A stretch of DNA of 64,000 nucleotides from Brachypodium distachyon (taxonomy: Eukaryota > Streptophyta > Magnoliopsida > Poales > Poaceae), in NCBI RefSeq assembly GCF_000005505.3, contig NC_016133.3, positions 29,443,008-29,507,007 on the forward strand. Direction: 5' to 3'. The notes beneath the pieces are model-generated. The model searched no databases. It saw nothing but the letters and a program-made list of their open reading frames with translations, and was not told where the DNA came from. Position 1 is the stretch's first letter; every line of letters begins with the position of its first letter. Shown piece after piece: positions 45,931 to 56,369 of this stretch. A program made the translations under genes and the position numbers.

Positions 45931-46240
45931 GATACGCTTACGTAGCTTTCGTGGTACCCAAAAGTTCACCACAGCTTCGCCCAAAGGTCGTGACGATGGC
46001 GCTGTAGCTAGCATGCACGCATTCTAAAAGAGCTAGCTAGTGGGAAAGCAAGAGCATGTCTCTTCAGACATACACGTGCCACGATGCGAGGACAAATAAA
46101 TCAGTTGCACGTTGGACCTTCGGAAGTGCTAAGCGCGCATGCGAGAAAAACAGATGAACACGTTTCGAAGCCTCAGTATGCGCTGCGAGCCCGGCGACGC
46201 TTACATCCAAGTGCAAGTGTTCATCTGTTTTTCCAAAACG

Positions 46241-46415
46241 CATATGGACAGTGGCGGAGCCAGCCTAAAATCAGAGCCCGGCCATATACAAGAACTATTA
46301 CCAATCTAATCAGCATTTATCTTAAGATCACTGCTAATTATACAAAGGACTTCACGGCCCGAGCCTGGACAAGTGCCCTAGGTGGCCGGGCGCCGGCTCC
46401 GCCAGTGCATATGGA
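46241..46415. mobile_element. hAT-type MITE (159 bp) with 8-bp target duplication
   Basis: The element is 46249-46407. Terminal inverted repeats are CAGTGGCGGAGCCAGCC and, inverted, CACTGGCGGAGCCGGCG. It is flanked by identical CATATGGA at 46241-46248 and 46408-46415. The 8-bp duplication and CA(G/C)TG ends fit the hAT superfamily. Too short to encode transposase. Confidence 0.9.
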
Positions 46416-46696
46416 TTTCCAAAAACTCCGAATCGAGTTACTTGGTTTTCAAAAATTAAAACGCTGAATCGAGCTACTGCCGCTACTTCACTAATGCACA
46501 TGTATTTTTTGCAAAGAGAAAAAAGTGTTCGTAGCTAAGCTAACTGGAGCGCATAGTCATGGCGGAGTGTGTAAAAGTAGTGCCTGATTACATGTTAAGC
46601 CGTAACCTTCTCCATGTATTGTATCTTAAGATTATATCTTAAGCACTAAATAGGAGTATTTAGATACAATTTTCTCAAATCATCAAATGGTTTGTA

Positions 46697-46805
46697 CTCC
46701 TTCCGTTTTGAGTGGTCTTTGTACATTTAGGTTTGTTTTAAGTCAAACATCATCAAATTTGACCGAGTTTGTAAAAAGAACGCTAATATATATAACACCA
46801 AACTT
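46697..46805. mobile_element. Truncated Stowaway-like MITE
   Basis: Begins TA-CTCCTTCCGTTTTGAGTGG and continues as TTAAGTCAAACATCATCAAA, typical of a Stowaway arm; no matching right end. Confidence 0.45.
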
Positions 46806-46999
46806 GATCAACTTTGATCGAGTGTATGACGATCGTCATTGATAACGATGGCATACACAATAATAACAATATACACCGCCGATCATCAAACCCTCCTTAA
46901 CAACTCTAGTATTGTTCTTGAAAAACAACACTTTTCTTTGTGAGATATGATCTCCAGATTTTATAGTAAGTTCAGTCACCTATTATGGTTATCGTAGAC

Positions 47000-48364
47000 T
47001 ACGGTTTTGGTTACCACACGGCATTTTGTTTACCGTCCATTAATCACCCTGTGCCTCCTGTAAATGGAATTACTAGAAATATACACCCTTTTCGCTTAGG
47101 CCATGGATGAACGGTTTCAAATCAGCGACCATATATCCGATTAGAAAAGATAACCTTATACTATGGTTACATTTGCGGGTCAGAAAGATTTGCTATGCAA
47201 TTATCTTAAAAAATTAAATTCAAAATTGATCAAAAATCATATCCGGTGGATGACATGGATTTTCTGGTACACAAAACCTGGCCGTAATTCGGAAGCAAAT
47301 TAAAACTTTTCCTGAAAGTTCAAACCCTAAATCACCTTTCTGTCCGTGATAATAAAACAGCCGTAACTTTTGATTGGATGAACCAAAAAATACTTACGAG
47401 TATGCAAAAGAAACGTATTAAAATTATCTAACCAACACAACAATAATCAGCTCAATCAGACGTACCAATCAAAAGATATGATCAAAACAGTAACAGCTGA
47501 CAGAAAGTTACGAGAATTAATCTATAATCGATTTCGAGGAATAACAAGAAAGATGAAGTAATCGCAATCTTTCCTTGATCTCGTGATAAACCTTCAGCAA
47601 AGTATTATGAACTCGTGATAAATCTGCTGCAAAGTGTTAGAAAAATCTAGCACGAATAATCCACGAAGATCGGAGAAGAACAAAGATTACACCGCATCCA
47701 AGAACTCTCCAAGAATTAATCTAGATACAAAGCTCTGAGTTCCCTCACATTTTTGCTAAAATCCTAACTAGAACGCCTTCTATTTATAAGGGAAAATTCG
47801 CGACCCTAAACCGAGTCCGAATCCAACACTAATTCCTCTGTCCCGGTCGGTATTTTGCCCGTGGGCCCCGCATTCAACCTCGGATTGAGATGACTCTAAA
47901 AGAAAAGTTGTTCGCCTCGACGACGCGCACAACTTTCATGTGGATCACGTTTTCATCGGACGCCATCTTGATTACGTTACTATTTAATCTTTAAACAACT
48001 CTCATCCAGTCACGGCTGGAAATACATGTCTTCACGTCGATGCCATTCCATGCCATCAACTCTTCTTGTAATGTCTTCAAAACTCGACTATCATGTGTCG
48101 AATATCTCCAATACCGTACATCTCCGGTATAAACAATGTACGACAAACCGGTGCCCTCCCGGATCATCGTAGCATTTAATTTCATTGTTCCTTCACACGA
48201 ACGTTCCGCATGACCTTAATCCTCGATCTCAGCTTCTCCCAAGCTTCCTCCCTCGATCCCGTCATCGACCACGTTCCTCTAGCTCCGACAAATACTGAAA
48301 GCGAACACACAAATAACCAGTACGAGCACAAGTCCACGACTTTACTCAGGGTAAGTTCCAACAC
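47000..48364 (-). other. Possible LTR or other repeat on the minus strand
   Basis: Read on the minus strand the block begins TGTTGGAACTTACC at 48364, has CTTATAAATAG near 47790-47780 followed by transcript-leader-like sequence, and is then AT-rich. This is LTR-like, but no second end, TG/CA pairing or target duplication was found. No gene. Confidence 0.3.
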
Positions 48365-49417
48365 AAGATACATGTCATCACATAAGTATCCATATTATCC
48401 AAAATATTCACATCAATGTTTCATCTATTACACTTGCCAAAGTTATACATCACCTATGATTTCACACATGAAAGCATGTGTGATGTGATTTCCTTTCGTA
48501 AAACATATAATAACAGCTGCCGATCACCATGATTGCGCAACGACCAACTCTAGTACAGATAATTAAGCGCGAATCGGCAGCTCATATTAAGGTGTTTATA
48601 TAATTAAGATTCCGTGTCATGCTTATAATCACATTGCTTTGCTTAATACTCGCGCAGCAGTAGTATGATACGATACGATATGTAGCTTTCGTGGTTAGAA
48701 AACTTCGCCACGATTTTGTCCAAATGCCGTCTCACGGACCCGGTCAGAAGGCCTATTTTTTTACTAATTAGTACTCCTCGATGCATGTTCTCTAAGCCGC
48801 CTGTTGCTAATTTCACAGCTGACAGCTTTTTTTTATCGATCCTCTCAGTACGTAGGAGTACTATTTATTCAAGAAAGTTGCTCGAATTAGGAGGCAACTT
48901 CGGAGATCTCAAGCTTCTTGTGTGTCCTACGAAGAGTTGAAGACCAACAAGGCGATTAACAAATCAACAAAATGTACACGTACATAGATAGGCTCATTCG
49001 TCGACATCAATTTCCGCTAAGTAACCTAGTGCACATTTGTTCGGTGTTTAGATTACTACAACTCGCTGCCTACTCCCATTTGTTAAGACTATTGTATTCC
49101 GTGATAGAGTATTGCATCATTGAAGCACCGGAAAGGTCTTAACAGGAGCTGGATATAAAATGGTTTTGCTTGTCTCTCCCCTTGCTCTTTTGAGTCCAAC
49201 CTGGATCAAATCAAGATTCTTTATCTACTGCGAGGTTGACGCCTTGACCCGGCGAATCACGGGCGATTTCGTGCGTCCTAAAGTCTTCGCGCACCCTCCC
49301 ACCAATCGGAGGCGTGCCTGCAAAGTGCAAACATGAGAGGCTAACCGGGCGTCTTCTCTGACAGATGGTTAGTAGGATTACTATGTAGAGAAATATAATA
49401 CTCCTATCTCGATCTCC
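48365..49417. other. Intergenic DNA without recognised gene
   Basis: AT-rich; no coding sequence supported on either strand. Confidence 0.4.
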
Positions 49418-49773
49418 ATATATTTATGAACAGCATGTTATTTTCCAGTGTACTCATCGGCTTCGGTCCTGGATGTTACTGCAACGGGAAGTGGACATGC
49501 CTATGATTATGACTGCCTGTACTCAAGTGGAGCAAGCTTTCAAGGAGGTCTTTACCCACAATGGGTGGCAGTGTAATCTGCGGCTGCAAACTCCGTAGTG
49601 TTTTTTTATTGGTTGGATTAAGTTTTTTAGTTTTCCTTTTCGTACGGATTTGTTGGGCTGTCTGCATCTTGTTATGTAGAGGCCGGGTGCGAACTTGCGT
49701 GATGTATCTCCTTGATGCGACTTTTAAGTTCAATAAAACCTCCCTTTAACGAAAAAAAATATATTTATGAACA
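49418..49773 (+). mobile_element. 5'-truncated non-LTR retrotransposon (LINE-like) with 15-bp target duplication
   Basis: The insertion 49433-49758 ends in CCCTTTAACGAAAAAAAA. It is bounded by identical ATATATTTATGAACA at 49418-49432 and 49759-49773. An oligo(A) tail plus a long target duplication is diagnostic of target-primed reverse transcription. The remaining sequence looks like a LINE 3' UTR, with TTCAATAAAACC near the tail; no reverse transcriptase part remains. Confidence 0.85.
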
Positions 49774-49919
49774 ACGACTGTTTCTTCAGCAAGTAATTGT
49801 TAGAGAGTAAATGTATGAACGGCTTAAGTTTTCATTATCAGCATGTATATACACTCTTCTGATCAATATATTTGCAGTGATTGATCTACTGTTTTCCTCA
49901 CAAAAAAAGTTGTCCAACG

Positions 49920-50090
49920 ACGACCATGGGTCTCACGGCTCGTTGGCTTGGTAGTTACCCAAGTGACATTACTAATGGTTGGCCTGGTAGTACTACCTGA
50001 GGATATACGGAGTCAGTACTCCGTATTTGGTTTGCAATTGTTGTAATCCTCCTTGATTTGCAATAAAATCCCTTTTTCCGTTAAAAAAAA
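49920..50090 (+). mobile_element. Second LINE/SINE-like 3' end
   Basis: Ends GCAATAAAATCCCTTTTTCCGTTAAAAAAAA. Flanks are GTTGTCCAAC (about 49910) and GTCGCTCAAC (50091-50100), a possible mutated target duplication. Confidence 0.5.
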
Positions 50091-50249
50091 GTCGCTCAAC
50101 AAATACGTCAACAGACAATCTGGTACCGTATCGTTGGAGTATCAATCCACCAAATGGCATGTAACATGTTTAGTTTAGTTTCCGGTTGCGTTGCCCGAAA
50201 AACTGGGTCCCAAGCAATTTGGCACTCCCCAGTCCTACCTCGCCACTTG

Positions 50250-50290
50250 CTGCCCTCGAAGACCTTATAAATGAACAACTACAGGATAAC
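50250..50290 (+). promoter_or_regulatory. Core promoter block of NPF gene B
   Basis: CGAAGACCTTATAAATGAAC followed by AACTACAGG, with TATAAA at 50266-50271, 141 bp before the ATG. The same block stands before gene C (56280-56310). Confidence 0.7.
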
Positions 50291-50411
50291 GGGATCTCAC
50301 GCAGTGGCCTGGAGCAACTACTAGCTAGCAGCGCCCGTCAACACCCATTTCTCCCTCCGCCCTCCCTCTTACACTCAGAGAGCTTCAAGCGGAGCTCGGG
50401 GAGGGGCGTCC

Positions 50412-53400
50412 ATGGCGGGGACGACGCAGCTGGAGGCCGGCAGCCGCGACGATTACACGGAGGACGGCACGACAGACCTCCACGGCAACCCCATCCTCCG
50501 CTCCAAGCGTGGAGGCTGGAGAGCCTGCTCCTTCATCGTAGGTGAGCAAGCACGTCTCAACTAATTTAAGCAGTACTCCCTAGTTAACTAGGTAACGAGA
50601 TCATTTGCTTCTCAAGCTGTCTTCGTGTGCCCTGGACGTTTTATTTTCCTTTCCTTTTTTTCGTTTTCTTTTTGAAAAATCACACATAACTACGAGCTTA
50701 TAGTAGTTATAATTATCTGGGGATGGCCTCATGTTACTAGTTGTTGAGCACTTGATATGGCATGATCGAGGGAATCAGGATCGGATCGGTGACAGACAGC
50801 TCAAGTTGCTGAACTAGCCATGCTGCAAGGATGATTATGAAGGAGCCAATGAATGGGCATTGAGGGGCGCTGCGCTAGTCGGCTAGTCAACGGCGATACG
50901 CCTAAGCTAGCTATAGTTGAGAATCTTAGCAGCATCACGTGAGTTCAAAAGGAAGGCACAAAGTTCCCGTCCGTCCCCTGCAAAAAGGAAGGAAAGCAAC
51001 AGTACGTGTGCTATAGGACAAACAGAGTTTGATGAGCAAAAGGCAGAAGCAAATTTTGCCCTGCTATGCATACGTATGTCTTGTCTGCTGGGAGTGGAAC
51101 ATAGGTGTTGGAATTAACCTTGTACTAATCGACAGTCACGGAACCACTCGTGATTTTTCTATCCTCCGGGAAGGTGGCACGACGCATGATTTTCAACCCT
51201 AGTTGGTATTTCCATTGCCAATGAAAAGGACATGTGATGGTAGTAACATATACTATACTATTGAAAGTTGTCTGTTTACAACTATATCCAGCCAAATTGG
51301 CTGATCAATTAGAGACGGCCTAGTCTCTCCCAGAGGTCACCATTAGACAACAGCTTGTTTTCTTTTGTTTCGTTCCTGAACCAGCAGCTGGTTCACACGA
51401 TCAACTTGTTACTGGGTTTTCATTTGTCCCCACCAAGAATACAAAAATGATTGCCCTGATGATTGTGTGATGGGTGTTTTTGGTGAGAAATGCCAACCTC
51501 ATGGGTCTGAGATCCACAGGAGCTACAAGATCTGAAAGGCTGGCCCCCAGCTGCCACATCTTTCTTGTAAGCCAGAACTAGTCAAAACGTCATGCGAGCC
51601 ATCTCTTTCTTGCACAATGATACGCTTTTTGCATCTAAATCTCTACATTTTCTAAGAAATCATGCATTGACAAAACTAGTGTATTATCCGGTTAGTTTTC
51701 CAAGGGGGAATCGAACAAGGTAAATGGAGTACTGATCGATCGAGTTCTTTCTTGTGTGTTCGTTGGTGCAGTGTACGAGGTGTTCGAGCGTTTGGCGTAC
51801 TACGGGATCTCGTCGAACCTGGTGCTGTACCTGACGAAGGAGCTACACCAAGGCACGGTGCTGTCGGCCAACAACGTCACCAACTGGGTCGGCACCGTCT
51901 GGATGACGCCCGTCATCGGCGCTTACATCGCCGACGCCCACCTGGGACGCTACCGCACTTTCATGATCGCCTCCGTCATCTACCTCCTCGTAAGTCTCTC
52001 TCCTTACTTGGTCTTGCTATAAGTTTTGTCCTTGAGACAGCACTGCACAGAGTATATCTCGATATCTGATGCCTGCGGCGGCCTTTTGTCCCATCGTTCG
52101 TCCTGTGTGTTGGCTGCTCCATATGTCCAGTTTGCGATGTGCAAGTGGAAAGCTTTATTAGAACAAGTCAGAGTGTCCTTTGTCAGGACTCGGGGTGCCC
52201 AATCTATAATACCATACCAGGGACAAGCTTGACACTTTTATGTTCCAGATGTTCTTTACTAGTACTAGTATTTCCAAATCTCCACAGTATGGCTTTATCT
52301 CTACGGTTTTGCCTTATCTCTAACCTGAAAGCAAATCCGAGATCTCCGACGATTGACTAAAACTTTTTTTTTTGGCAGCATGATTGACTAAAACTTAAAA
52401 ACATACATTCTTGCAAGTGTTCCTTTTTTATTAGTAGAAAAAACAAGTTTTCTAGGATGTTGTGAGAGAAAGTGTAGATAGGCCGTGGTACAAAGCCCAC
52501 AAATTAAGTCAAGGAAACTATCCAAGCCCACGAACAACAACCACAGACCTGAGCTTGTACAGTTTGTTGGCTTATCGTTCTATTCAGGCATTCAAATCAG
52601 TATTTAAAAATGAGCGAGCCATGAACGACATATAACTCGTTCAGGTCTATCAACTGCTACTCACCACTCATGATCGTGCAGGGAATGAGCTTGTTGACGA
52701 TGGCCGTGTCGTTGCCGTCGCTGAAGCCGCCCAAGTGTGGCCTTGGCACGCCGGACGTAGCCTGCGATCACAAGGCGTCGGGCGTGCAGCTGGGCGTCTT
52801 CTTCCTGGCCCTGTACATCCTCGCGGTGGGCACGGGCGGCACCAAGCCCAATATCTCCACCATCGGCGCCGACCAGTTCGACGAGCACGAGCCGCGGGAG
52901 CGCCGGCACAAGCTCTCCTTCTTCAACTGGTGGATGTTCAGCATTTTCTTCGGCACGCTCTTTGCCAACACCGTCCTCGTCTACATCCAGGACAAGATTG
53001 GCTGGACCGTTGGCTACGCTCTGCCCACTGCCGGCCTCGCCGTCTCTATCGCCATCTTCACTGCCGGCACGCCCTTCTACCGCCACAAGCCCACCTCCGA
53101 GAGCTCCTTCGCAAAGATGGCCGGGGTCATTGTCGCCGCCGTCCGGAAGTGCACCATCGCAGCGCCCGTCGACCCGCGCGACCTGCACGAGCTGGATCCC
53201 GAGCACTACGCCAAGAAGAAGACCACCCAGCTGCCCTACACGCCCAACTTTAGGTGCTCATAAACTACATTTGAATTGACACGCAGGTATGCGCATATGT
53301 CATATGTGGTTGTGGTCTAACGAATTTGGTTCTTGTTTTCTGTTGTTGGTTGCAGCATGCTGAGCAAAGCGGCGGTGAGGACAGGAGGGAGCACGTCACG

Positions 53401-54256
53401 GTGGTCGCTCAGCACGGTGACACAGGTGGAGGAGACTAAGCAGATGCTCAAGATGCTGCCCGTGCTGGCCATAACGTTCGTGCCGAGCGCGATGCTGGCA
53501 CAGATCAACACGCTGTTCGTGAAGCAGGGCACGACGCTGGAACGGCATGTGGGTTCCCAAGACGGCTTCGAGATCCCACCGGCAAGCCTGCAAGGGTTTG
53601 TGACCATCTCCATGCTCGTCTCCGTGGTGCTCTACGACCGCCTCTTCGTGCCTTTCATGCGGCGGCTGACCAAGAACCCGCGGGGCATCTCGCTGCTCCA
53701 GCGGATGGGCGTCGGGCTCGTCTTCCACATCGTGATCATGGCCATTGCATCTGTGACGGAGCATCACCGGCTGGACGTGGCGCGGGCGAACGGCATCTTT
53801 GAGAGCAAGGGGACGACGATCCCGCTCTCCATCTTCGTGCTGCTCCCGCAGTTTGTGCTCATGGGTGTGGCCGACGCCTTCCTGGAGGTTGCCAAGATCG
53901 AGTTCTTCTATGACCAGGCTCCTGAGGGCATGAAGAGCCTCGGCACGTCCTACTCCATGACTAGCCTCGGCATCGGCAACTTCCTCAGCAGCGCGCTGCT
54001 GTCCACGGTGTCACATTTGACACGGCGGCATGGCAGCGGAGGGTGGATCCAAAACAACCTCAATGCCTCGCGGCTTGACCTCTATTATGCCTTCTTCACC
54101 ATGCTCAACTGTGCCAACCTCGTTCTCTTCTTTGCCGTGTGCCGGATGTACGTGTACAACGTTGAGGTCACCCATGGCGTTGATGGTGACGGGGAGAAGA
54201 AAGGAGAATTAGTTGTGATACAACCATCCGCTGTTGTAGGTGCATTGGACATGTAA
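50412..54256 (+). CDS. NPF transporter B (NRT1/PTR family, NPF5.2/5.3-like)
   Basis: MFS carrier of 606 residues. Exons are 50412-50541, 51772-51989, 52682-53253 and 53356-54256, all junctions GT-AG with intron phases 1, 0 and 2. Start MAGTTQLEAGSRDDYTEDGT, chosen because CCATGGC is a good context, it lies downstream of the TATA box, and it aligns with C. The ExxER motif is E46-V-F-E49-R50 (YEVFERLAYYG). Other NPF blocks are GGTKPNISTIGADQFDEH, FFNWWMFSIFFG, GWTVGYALPT, TPFYRHKPTSESSF, VTQVEETKQMLKMLPVL, NTLFVKQGTTLERH, LQRMGVG, and FYDQAPEGMKSLGTSY. The family moves di/tripeptides, nitrate or other small anions with protons; the PTR3 clade is linked to peptide transport and wounding or defence in Arabidopsis. 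Exon 4 is almost identical in DNA to that of C. The first intron (1,230 bp) is much longer than in A or C. Intact. Confidence 0.94.
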
Positions 54257-55865
54257 AAAAAACCGGAGTCGAATCGAGGGTTGTGAAATACACACAGAAT
54301 GGCACAATTACAGTGATGAAACAGCAACCACAAAAAGATGCAGAAAATTTATCGGCCTCCCTCCGAAAATCCACGTCGCTCGTCTTCAACAATTAGTACC
54401 AGGAAACAGGTCACACCATGGATGATTGGCCGCGGCTCGGGTCCAAACGAACTCACACATTTGCGTGCTTGTGAGGTTTATTAGCAAAGGTAAAAAAGAC
54501 TCGACTACTTCATATCAGTGAGGCTACAACTTGCACAATTAGTGAAGGGGAGCCCGACCCTCTTATTGGTTTGATACCCCCTAGCATTTTACTTCTTTTA
54601 GTTGATGATTGACTCCTATGATAATTGAGAAATAAAGAGGTGTTCTGCTAAAACAAATTGACAGATGATCAAGCATCACGGGAAACTGTCATCAGTGGTT
54701 CAGGCCTTGGCTTCGTGGACAGGCACTCATTTGCCAGAGCCCTTCATTAAATCTCGGACACCAAATTGATCCTGTCTGTAGAGAGCACAGAAACCCTAGC
54801 CACCGTCTCCGAAGAAAAGTTCAATCTTGGGTGGTTTCCCCCATCTTTGGTAGGCAATCTGGTGTTCAGATATGGGAAACCACGGATCAACGTCTGACAC
54901 CTAGTTTTGTTCTCTTATGTTAGGTTTGTGTGTTCTTGGTGTGGCATCTTAATGATTGAGATGATGTTGTTTAGAAGATTGGTGTTCTAGCTTCGTCCTC
55001 GTCGCCGTGGCCTGCTCCATGGAGTCAGTATTTCTCGCGGCTCGTCTTTTGGTTTTTTTTTTCTTCTTTATTGATTCGTCGATATAGCAGCAATTCCATA
55101 ACTTGCCTTGCAAGCGGTGGGTCCTGCTCATGGTGCGTTCAACGATCTTAGGTTCTCGCTGTTTGAGGTGAGCATTTCATGCATATTTTCAAAACCTATG
55201 AGATTTGTCTGGCTTGCGCAAGCACGGTGTTCTGGAATTTCATCACTGAATACTTGGAGAAACATCAATATACGAAGGAGGAATCTAGAAGCGTTGGTTT
55301 CGAAAGATCTTATCGTGGAACTCTTAATTTTTTTCAAGGATGTTCGGTTTTATGTTCATTTTCATTGTTTCGATATATTGTACTTTCTTTTATAGATCAA
55401 TAAAGTCAAATTGTTGTTGTAAACAAAAATCATGACCATGGCTGTAAACGTAAGAGTGACCACATGCTTGTAGATTCACGCCGGAGCCGCCACCCTCACC
55501 ACCGCCTCGCAGCGCACCGCCGCCCGTCTCGCAGCGGCCCCCACAGCCCTTTGCACAACGCGCCGCCGCCCTCTTCCACGCATGCGCCGTCCTCGCCGCG
55601 GCCGCTGCTGCTTTCCACATAACTCGCTGGCGCCATCGTCGCAGCGGCCGCTGTTGAGAGCTCTGTCTGTGTAATTTTTTTTCCTTTAATTTCAAGAATG
55701 GATTTTGAGCGGCTTTGATTACAATTTTACCCTTGTTTCTTGATACCCCATCCGAATACTTCATACATCTCAGTTGGAGTATCAGGGAGTAACAACAAAT
55801 CTAGGCCTTTAGATTGAAAAAATGGACGGTTCACATTAATCTCGGGGCACTGTAGAAGAGCTCTC
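54257..55865. other. Intergenic DNA between NPF genes B and C
   Basis: Starts with B's 3' flank, including about 54265-54350 which recurs downstream of gene C near 60580-60670. Next is about 54850-55160, shared with the downstream of gene A, then an unusual GC-rich island at 55480-55660 (CGCCGC-rich, low complexity, no believable protein). Confidence 0.5.
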
Positions 55866-55869
55866 CAAG

Positions 55870-56075
55870 AAAACATATATTCAACTAAGATGTTATATAT
55901 CTTGATCTAACTGCCTCCTAGAAATACATATAGTCAACTGAGATGTTATATATCTGCCTCCCAGGAAAACATATATTCAAGTGAGATGTTATATATCTTG
56001 ATCTATTCTTCTTAATTGATTTGGCAGAGTTCCTGCCTCCTAAAAATACATATAGTCAACTGAAATGTTATAGGA
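55870..56075 (+). repeat. Diverged tandem repeat upstream of gene C
   Basis: Four units of the type GAAAACATATATTCAACTAA + GATGTTATATATCT + GCCTCC, starting near 55870, 55918, 55963 and 56041. ATATATTCAA and ATATAGTCAA forms alternate. The block ends about 220 bp before the gene C TATA box. Confidence 0.85.
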
Positions 56076-56279
56076 GTACAATATATCTTCTGATTATCTT
56101 GAATGTTTCTTTACGAGAAACATCGTGGCCCATGCTGATATGATTCCGATGCTCTCTTTGAAAGAGATAACACATTAACACATCAGCTAGCGCAGCTGCG
56201 TTAGTTAATTCTTCCCTCAATTATACTTAGTATCTTCTGAAAGATGTGCACGTACCAACCCATCGCTGCCTGCTGGCCG

Positions 56280-56310
56280 CGAAGACCGGTCTTATAAATG
56301 GGCAACTACA
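56280..56310 (+). promoter_or_regulatory. Core promoter block of NPF gene C
   Basis: CGAAGACCGGTCTTATAAAT then GGGCAACTACAAG, with TATAAA at 56293-56298, 72 bp before the ATG at 56370. It is conserved with gene B. The upstream in-frame ATG (56298) overlaps this TATA box and so is unlikely to be in the mRNA. Confidence 0.7.
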
Positions 56311-56369
56311 AGAACAAATGCAGGCACCAGCGCAGCGACACGCACATAGAGAGGCTGAGAGGGGCGTCC

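Noticed and set aside
46084..46467. 127-codon open frame near 46 kb
   Set aside because: It is crossed by the hAT MITE at 46249-46407 and has no homology; chance frame.
47000..48364. Full LTR retrotransposon on the minus strand
   Set aside because: Only an LTR-like block with a TATA-like box was seen; no paired LTR, target duplication or coding domain, so it is left as an uncertain repeat.
55390..55764. 124-codon minus-strand frame over the GC island
   Set aside because: Low-complexity Arg/Ala/Gly composition caused by the CGCCGC-rich DNA; no conserved motif.
56298..56369. Alternative upstream in-frame start for NPF gene C
   Set aside because: This ATG overlaps the TATA box shared with gene B and so should lie upstream of the transcription start; the extension has no counterpart in gene B.
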